Positions 60,176 to 64,000 of a stretch of 64,000 nt of DNA are shown here, piece after piece. The DNA is from JAVZLQ01 sp049972525 (GTDB lineage: Archaea; Thermoproteota; Bathyarchaeia; Bathyarchaeales; Bathycorpusculaceae), in assembly GCA_049972525.1 (NCBI GenBank), contig JBMFKI010000003.1, forward strand, positions 53,032 through 117,031. Direction: 5' to 3'. The position numbers and the translations under genes were made by a program. Numbering within the stretch: position 1 is the first letter of the stretch; every line of letters starts with the position of its first letter. Below the pieces are notes generated by a model that made no database searches, was not told the origin of the DNA, and was given only the letters and a program-made list of their open reading frames with translations.

Positions 60176-61030
60176 ATGAAAGAAGAGGTCGCGCAGAAAG
60201 CCATAGTCTTCGACGGCGATGGAGCCATTAAACGCTCAGTAAATGACGCTCTTGAGAAATTAAAGGTTTTCAGAGCAAAGTATCCTTTTACTGAAAACCC
60301 AGAGGTGATAGAAACCTTAACTCCAGAGGACATTTATAGAACAGATAAAGGCGAAATTGGAGAATTCTTTCATTACATAGAGTATTACCTTAAACCTCTC
60401 GGACACCTTAGAACATATCCAAAAGTCTATCTTCAAATACGAAAGCAAATAGACCTCTTCAAGGACTTGCTTTACGTTGTTGTAGACAAAAACAAGCCTC
60501 TTTCTGAAAAAGTAGACGCACCATGGAACGAGATTAAAGGCTTAGGCGGAGACAGCCACGTCGCCAAGAAAATCATCTTCTGCTTCAACTACGAAACAGG
60601 CTCAGTAATCCCAATCTTCAGCACAAGCCACCTTGAACACTTCCTAAACATAATCCAAGAAACACCATGGCTTCCCATACACTATGATGCATTAAGCCTC
60701 GGCGAGAAATACGAAACCCTCACAGAACAACTCCTAAAAGCAAAAGAAAGCTCACAGGTAACTAAACCATGGGAAATAACCTACTTCTGCAGATTCTTAT
60801 ACGAAACCTACACACCGCCAAAAATAATCATAGAAGCCCAACGTAAAAAACTCCGAGAAAAAGCACTAATGGAACAACGGCAACAGTTCGCCAAATTCAT
60901 TGAATTGCTAAACGAATTAAAAGCAAAAGGAAAAATCTCAGCCGAACAATGGAGGGCATACTCTGGACAATGGCAAAAGAATACAGAAACCAGACAAACA
61001 CTGATTGACAAACTCAAACAACTGAGGTGA
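60176..61030 (+). CDS. Orphan 284-residue protein of unknown function
   Basis: A soluble protein with no membrane segment. Residues 1-105 are helical. The centre (about 112-165) contains WNEIKGLGGDSHVAKKIIF, which looks like a helix-hairpin-helix (GLGG followed by a helix), then VIPIFSTSHLEHFL. The C-terminal 70 residues (RKKLREKALMEQRQQFAKF onwards) form a Gln/Lys-rich coiled coil. I recognise no family. The HhH reading is inference and would suggest DNA binding. It stands alone between a broken gene and possible relics, in a region that looks like accessory DNA. Codon use is A- and C-rich like the genes to its left. Confidence 0.75.
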   Translation: MKEEVAQKAIVFDGDGAIKRSVNDALEKLKVFRAKYPFTENPEVIETLTPEDIYRTDKGEIGEFFHYIEYYLKPLGHLRTYPKVYLQIRKQIDLFKDLLYVVVDKNKPLSEKVDAPWNEIKGLGGDSHVAKKIIFCFNYETGSVIPIFSTSHLEHFLNIIQETPWLPIHYDALSLGEKYETLTEQLLKAKESSQVTKPWEITYFCRFLYETYTPPKIIIEAQRKKLREKALMEQRQQFAKFIELLNELKAKGKISAEQWRAYSGQWQKNTETRQTLIDKLKQLR

Positions 61031-61465
61031 ACAAAAGAAAACCAATAATGTACGAAAATATTTTAATTGTCATATTAGTATTTGGGGTTTAAGCGTTTTT
61101 TCAATAATGCCAGATATACTTTTGGCAACAAACCGCATACATTGACAAACTTAAAGACTTGCGATCAGAAGTGCCGATGCTCACCGCCCTCACGATTAAC
61201 AATGCAAAGGTTCCTTACTCACATGTTATTTGATTTCTGTCAAGAACGCAGAATTTCCATAGACTGAACAAGAAGGGTCGGGCAAGACAACAACAATGCA
61301 AGGAGTAATGAAGCCTTGATTTATGTCGAAAAGCAATTTTAGATAGCATGTTATCCAAAAAGTTATAAATCTGGATAGTAATCTATCTAGGATGGCTAAA
61401 TATTCCTTTACTGTTTAAAGAAGCTGTCTCCAAAAATTTAGGTTCCACCAACTTTCCTTTAAGCG
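61031..61465. other. Gene-free stretch with possible coding relics
   Basis: About 435 bases without an intact gene. Near 61275-61319 the plus strand reads GSGKTTTMQGVMKP before a stop, which resembles the end of a Walker A loop and the start of the following helix. Near 61105-61230 a frame of about 40 codons (IYFWQQTAYIDKLKDL...) is protein-like. Both could be remains of a decayed ATPase gene, or chance. Confidence 0.3.
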
Positions 61466-62170
61466 TTATTTTTGGAATTTTTCAACACTAGTCGATGTTC
61501 CAACGTATACTGAATCAGCCATTTTGACGAAAAGTCCAGTTTCAACAACTCCTGGAAGAATCTTTAGCTTATATTCGAGTTCTTCTGGTTTTTCTATTAG
61601 CCCGAAATGTGCGTCTATTATAAAGTTTCCATTATCAGTTATTATTGGACCGACTTTCTTGTTTCCCTCTCTCAATGTAGGGTTTCCGCCAATCTCTTTT
61701 ATTTTGCGGATAACAATGGGCGCGGCGAAGGGTAAAACTTCTATTGGCACTGGGTGGTTGTTTTCTCCAAGAACCTTGACTTTCTTGCTTTCATCTACAA
61801 CTATAATGAGTTTCCGCGATGAGTATGCAACAATTTTTTCGCGCGCTAGTGCTCCACCCATCCCCTTAATTAGATTTAGTTTTTCATCAACTTGGTCTGC
61901 TCCATCTATAGTTAAATCTAAAGTTTGATGCTCTTCGAGTGTCGTTATTGGAATTCCACTTTTAACAGCCAACATGAAGGCTTGGTAAGATGTTGGAATG
62001 CCTAAAACGCGTAGTTTTTCGTGTTTAATTCTTTTTCCTACTTCTTCAATTGCGTAGGCTGCCGTGCTCCCGCTTCCTAAGCCAATAACAAAACCGTCTT
62101 TAACATGCTTAACAGCTTCAATGGCGGCGTTTCTTTTCGCTATTTCAGCCTTACCTACTTCATGTTTCAA
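61466..62170 (-). CDS. rpiA: Ribose-5-phosphate isomerase A
   Basis: 234 residues. GLGSGSTAAYAIEEVG (phosphate loop), DLTIDGADQVDEKLNLIKG with the catalytic acidic residues, and GGALAREKIVAYSSRKLIIV (read in pieces) with the catalytic Lys. It makes ribose-5-phosphate from ribulose-5-phosphate, the product of the hexuloisomerase route encoded at 17 kb. It overlaps the upstream membrane protein gene by 11 bases. Confidence 0.96.
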   Translation of the reverse strand: MKHEVGKAEIAKRNAAIEAVKHVKDGFVIGLGSGSTAAYAIEEVGKRIKHEKLRVLGIPTSYQAFMLAVKSGIPITTLEEHQTLDLTIDGADQVDEKLNLIKGMGGALAREKIVAYSSRKLIIVVDESKKVKVLGENNHPVPIEVLPFAAPIVIRKIKEIGGNPTLREGNKKVGPIITDNGNFIIDAHFGLIEKPEELEYKLKILPGVVETGLFVKMADSVYVGTSTSVEKFQK

Positions 62171-62861
62171 TTTCCATCTGCCCCAATCTTTCTAAAACCT
62201 TCTCCACTTCAGCCCTAATCTCCTCTATGCGCTTTTCCGCTTCTGTTCTTGGGCTTGCTTTGACTGGTGCTGGCTTTCTTTTGCGTTTTTCTTTTTCCTC
62301 TGGTGCTTGTTTTTCCTCAACTACTGGTTTTGGTTGCGCCTTTGTTGTCGGTATTGTAATTTCTTTTATTGGTTTTGCCTCAACCTTTGAGCGTAGTTCC
62401 TCAATTTTTAAGCTTAATTCATCGAAGCGTTCGCTGAAGAGTTTTATTAGATCTTCCTGCATGGCCTCAAGTTCATGTAGGGCCACAAGCGATTCATCTT
62501 TTGCTATTGCTTCCTTTACAGACATCATCCGCGTCTTATATGTCTGTGCAAGCCTTTCCCTTTCCTCTTCTGAAATTTTTCCTTCCGCATGTGCTTCATA
62601 GAGTCGTCGGATGGCGTCGCTTAAGATTTCTCTCTCTAAATCCAAAATTCTTAACTCTTCTTTTGCGCGGGCTGCTTCTTCTGGTGAAACACTTTTAACA
62701 ATTTTAAATGGCATATGCCCCCATTCCATTTTCGCCTCTTCCTTTTGCACCGTTTTTCTCTTCACTTTTCCATGCTTTCTCATAGCGTAAACAACAAATG
62801 AGCATGCGATAACTGCCCCTAAAATAACAATCACGTAAAGTAACAACTCTTCCAGGGGCAA
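62160..62861 (-). CDS. Membrane-anchored coiled-coil protein
   Basis: 233 residues. A single N-terminal membrane helix (LLLYVIVILGAVIACSFVVY) is followed by basic residues, long coiled-coil helices (55-155: EEAARAKEELRILDLEREI and SERFDELSLKIEELRSKVE), a Pro/Lys-rich linker (165-205) and a last helix. It starts with TTG after a GAGGG element. No family recognised; it could be a scaffold or a cytoskeleton-linked protein. It is translated with RpiA by overlap, though a functional link is not obvious. Confidence 0.72.
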   Translation of the reverse strand: MPLEELLLYVIVILGAVIACSFVVYAMRKHGKVKRKTVQKEEAKMEWGHMPFKIVKSVSPEEAARAKEELRILDLEREILSDAIRRLYEAHAEGKISEEERERLAQTYKTRMMSVKEAIAKDESLVALHELEAMQEDLIKLFSERFDELSLKIEELRSKVEAKPIKEITIPTTKAQPKPVVEEKQAPEEKEKRKRKPAPVKASPRTEAEKRIEEIRAEVEKVLERLGQMEIET

Positions 62862-62994
62862 TAATCTGTTCCCTCTCTATCATTCATTTTCCTACATGGT
62901 GAATATATAAATTATTAACGAAGTAACGCAGCAAAAATTAGCGCTGAACACACAGAACATTTCGCAATATATGTCTTCCATCTCTCTCATTTAA

Positions 62995-63068
62995 AGCCTC
63001 GGGCGGGCGTCGATCCCGCGACCTACGGCTTACAAGGCCGTTGCTCTACCAGGCTGAGCTACCGAGGC
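62995..63068 (-). tRNA. tRNA-Thr(TGT)
   Basis: GCCTCGG/CCGAGGC acceptor stem, D arm GCTC...GAGC, anticodon arm ACGGC-CTTGTAA-GCCGT with anticodon TGT, T arm GCGGG-ATCGACG-CCCGC and discriminator T73, which is normal for archaeal threonine tRNA. CCA is not encoded. The T loop begins with A instead of T, a small oddity. No intron. Confidence 0.93.
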
Positions 63069-63177
63069 AGCAGCGTTTCATTTATTAGCATTCGCAACAA
63101 CAGAAATAAAAACATTCTCAACTAAGACTCAAGACCGAAACTCAAATTAAAAACACTTATTACATGCGACGTAACCC

Positions 63178-63184
63178 TTATATG
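63178..63184 (+). promoter_or_regulatory. 23S rRNA promoter TATA element
   Basis: TTATATG after AACCC at 63173-63184 is a strong TATA box with purine/C-rich flank. A transcript would start near 63205-63210, giving a leader of about 170 bases. The bases 63069-63170 hold nothing else recognisable. Confidence 0.5.
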
Positions 63185-63247
63185 TGCGATAGCCGCTTCA
63201 GAAATATTTTGGCTATCTTACTCTAAGCCATAATAGAATAGATGCAC

Positions 63248-63271
63248 CTCCCAATGCTTGAGAATTGGGAG
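63248..63271 (+). ncRNA. Hairpin in the 23S precursor leader
   Basis: CTCCCAAT (63248-63255) and ATTGGGAG (63264-63271) form a perfect 8-base stem with the loop GCTTGAGA, followed by a weaker TGAGC/GCTCA stem around 63282-63298. They lie in the predicted leader and may serve rRNA processing; 63300-63375 shows nothing else. Confidence 0.4.
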
Positions 63272-63379
63272 CGAAGGGTGAATGAGCCTTTAAAGCTCAC
63301 ATGACACCACGCACAAGCCAAAAACCAGCAAATACTCTATCAAAAGTTCACCGGACGTCAAACAGACACCGCTAAAAGG

Positions 63380-64000
63380 CCCGACATGCCACGCCGTCTG
63401 GAGGATGGCTCGGCTTGAGCGCTGAAGAAGGGCGCGGCGAGCTGCGATATCGCCCCGGGTAGGCGCATGCAGCCTTAGAACCGGGGATTCCTGAATGAGA
63501 CTTCTCACCATGACTCTTCGGAGCCATGGTGCTCCCATTTGGGAGCGGGAACCCCCCGAACGGAAGCATCTTAGTAGGGGGAGGAAAAGAAACCAAAACG
63601 GGATTCCCTAAGTAGCAGCGAGCGAAAAGGGAAGAGTCCAAACCGAATCCCGCAAGGAAACTTGTGGGAGATGTAGGGTTATGGGCCTGGCTTCCTCCTC
63701 GCCGGCGAAGCTGAAGTGGCCTGGAAAGGCCCGCCATAGAGGGTGAGAGCCCCGTAAGTGTAAGCCGGAAGGAGCTGAGCTAGAGTCCCTGAGTATCGTA
63801 CCCTGGTTTGGGTGCGAGAAGTTGGGAGGCACTAACTTCCAAGACTAAATACGTCTCAAGACCGATAGCGCACTAGTACGGTGACGGAAAGCTGAAAAGT
63901 ACCCCGGAAGGGGGGTGAAAAGCGCCTGAAACCAGACGGTTACAGACGTGTGCGGCCCGGAAGGGTAGATCCCTCCTAAAGGAACCCGCCGTGAGGCGGC
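63380..64000 (+). rRNA. rrl: 23S ribosomal RNA, 5' part (continues past window)
   Basis: Large-subunit rRNA on the plus strand. GGAGGATGGCTCGGCTTGAG and GCGCTGAAGAAGGGCG are the conserved 5' region, followed by GCTGCGATATCGCCCCGGG, GAACCGGGGATT and AGTACGGTGACGG. The 5' end is placed about 22 bases before GGAGGATGG by comparison with other 23S rRNAs, so it may be off by some bases. No 16S gene precedes it. Frames read across this region are not genes. Confidence 0.95.

Noticed and set aside
63290..63832. Minus-strand open frames over the 23S region
   Set aside because: They overlap conserved rRNA sequence and have no protein-like features.

Overview
The window is a chromosomal segment of an archaeon of the TACK side, most likely a Bathyarchaeota-type lineage. 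The evidence is a family B DNA polymerase, the archaeal exosome/proteasome/SBDS superoperon, the S13-S4-S11-RpoD-L18e-L13-S9-RpoN ribosomal/RNA polymerase cluster, the archaeal mevalonate branch with isopentenyl phosphate kinase, SRP19, KEOPS Pcc1, an SMC-ScpA-ScpB set (absent from typical Crenarchaeota), a TackOD1-type zinc domain, and a 23S rRNA gene with no 16S gene in front of it. The lineage name is inference; the domain Archaea is secure. I saw no insertion sequence and no CRISPR array.

Layout. 1-5 kb: family B DNA polymerase (cut by the left edge), an RNA m5C methyltransferase and an agmatinase. 5-10 kb: two tandem MoeA paralogues, an endonuclease IV-like TIM barrel, membrane and zinc-ribbon proteins. 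10-17 kb: a TackOD1-domain protein facing a five-gene type IV pilus operon (secretion ATPase, two TadC-like membrane proteins, a small pilin, a large pilin-like protein). 17-20 kb: 6-phospho-3-hexuloisomerase and an ECF transporter module (two ATPases and a T subunit). 20-26 kb: DHH phosphoesterase, DUF3194, prefoldin beta, Pcc1, L37Ae, exosome Rrp42/Rrp41/Rrp4, SBDS, proteasome alpha. 26-31 kb: a DapA-family aldolase, a decayed arsenate reductase-like gene, and an oxygen-defence locus (DUF438-hemerythrin-PAS protein and flavodiiron protein, divergent from a Cys-rich regulator, with a perfect palindrome between). 31-37 kb: SMC, ScpA, ScpB, S8e, SRP19. 37-50 kb: a long minus-strand run with GltX, prenyl synthase, type 2 IPP isomerase, isopentenyl phosphate kinase, mevalonate kinase, MEMO, S2, enolase and the ribosomal/RNA polymerase cluster.

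50-54 kb holds the most unusual locus: a class III-signal pilin followed by a coiled-coil protein and two Roadblock/LC7-type proteins, flanked by small winged-helix proteins. 54-59 kb: inositol monophosphatase/FBPase, metallophosphoesterase, Hsp20, a SWIM zinc-finger protein, a 40-residue membrane peptide, two DUF131 membrane proteins and an RPA-like ssDNA-binding protein. 59.5-61.5 kb is loose: an intron-containing elongator tRNA-Met, a small gene broken by one stop codon, an orphan 284-residue protein and possible coding relics. 61.5-64 kb: ribose-5-phosphate isomerase, a membrane-anchored coiled-coil protein, tRNA-Thr and the 5' part of the 23S rRNA gene.

Functional themes are information processing, isoprenoid lipid synthesis, pentose supply through the RuMP-type route (hexuloisomerase plus RpiA), anaerobe-style oxygen defence, and surface pili. 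The points most worth a second look are the pilin-Roadblock cluster, the hairpin that would hide the ribosome binding site of the DNA polymerase, the palindrome between the flavodiiron gene and its regulator, repeats in front of the pilus operon shared with the TackOD1 gene, the tRNA-Met intron, two nonsense/frameshift pseudogenes, the absence of rpoP and rpoK from their usual clusters, and a sharp change of strand composition near 54.5 kb.
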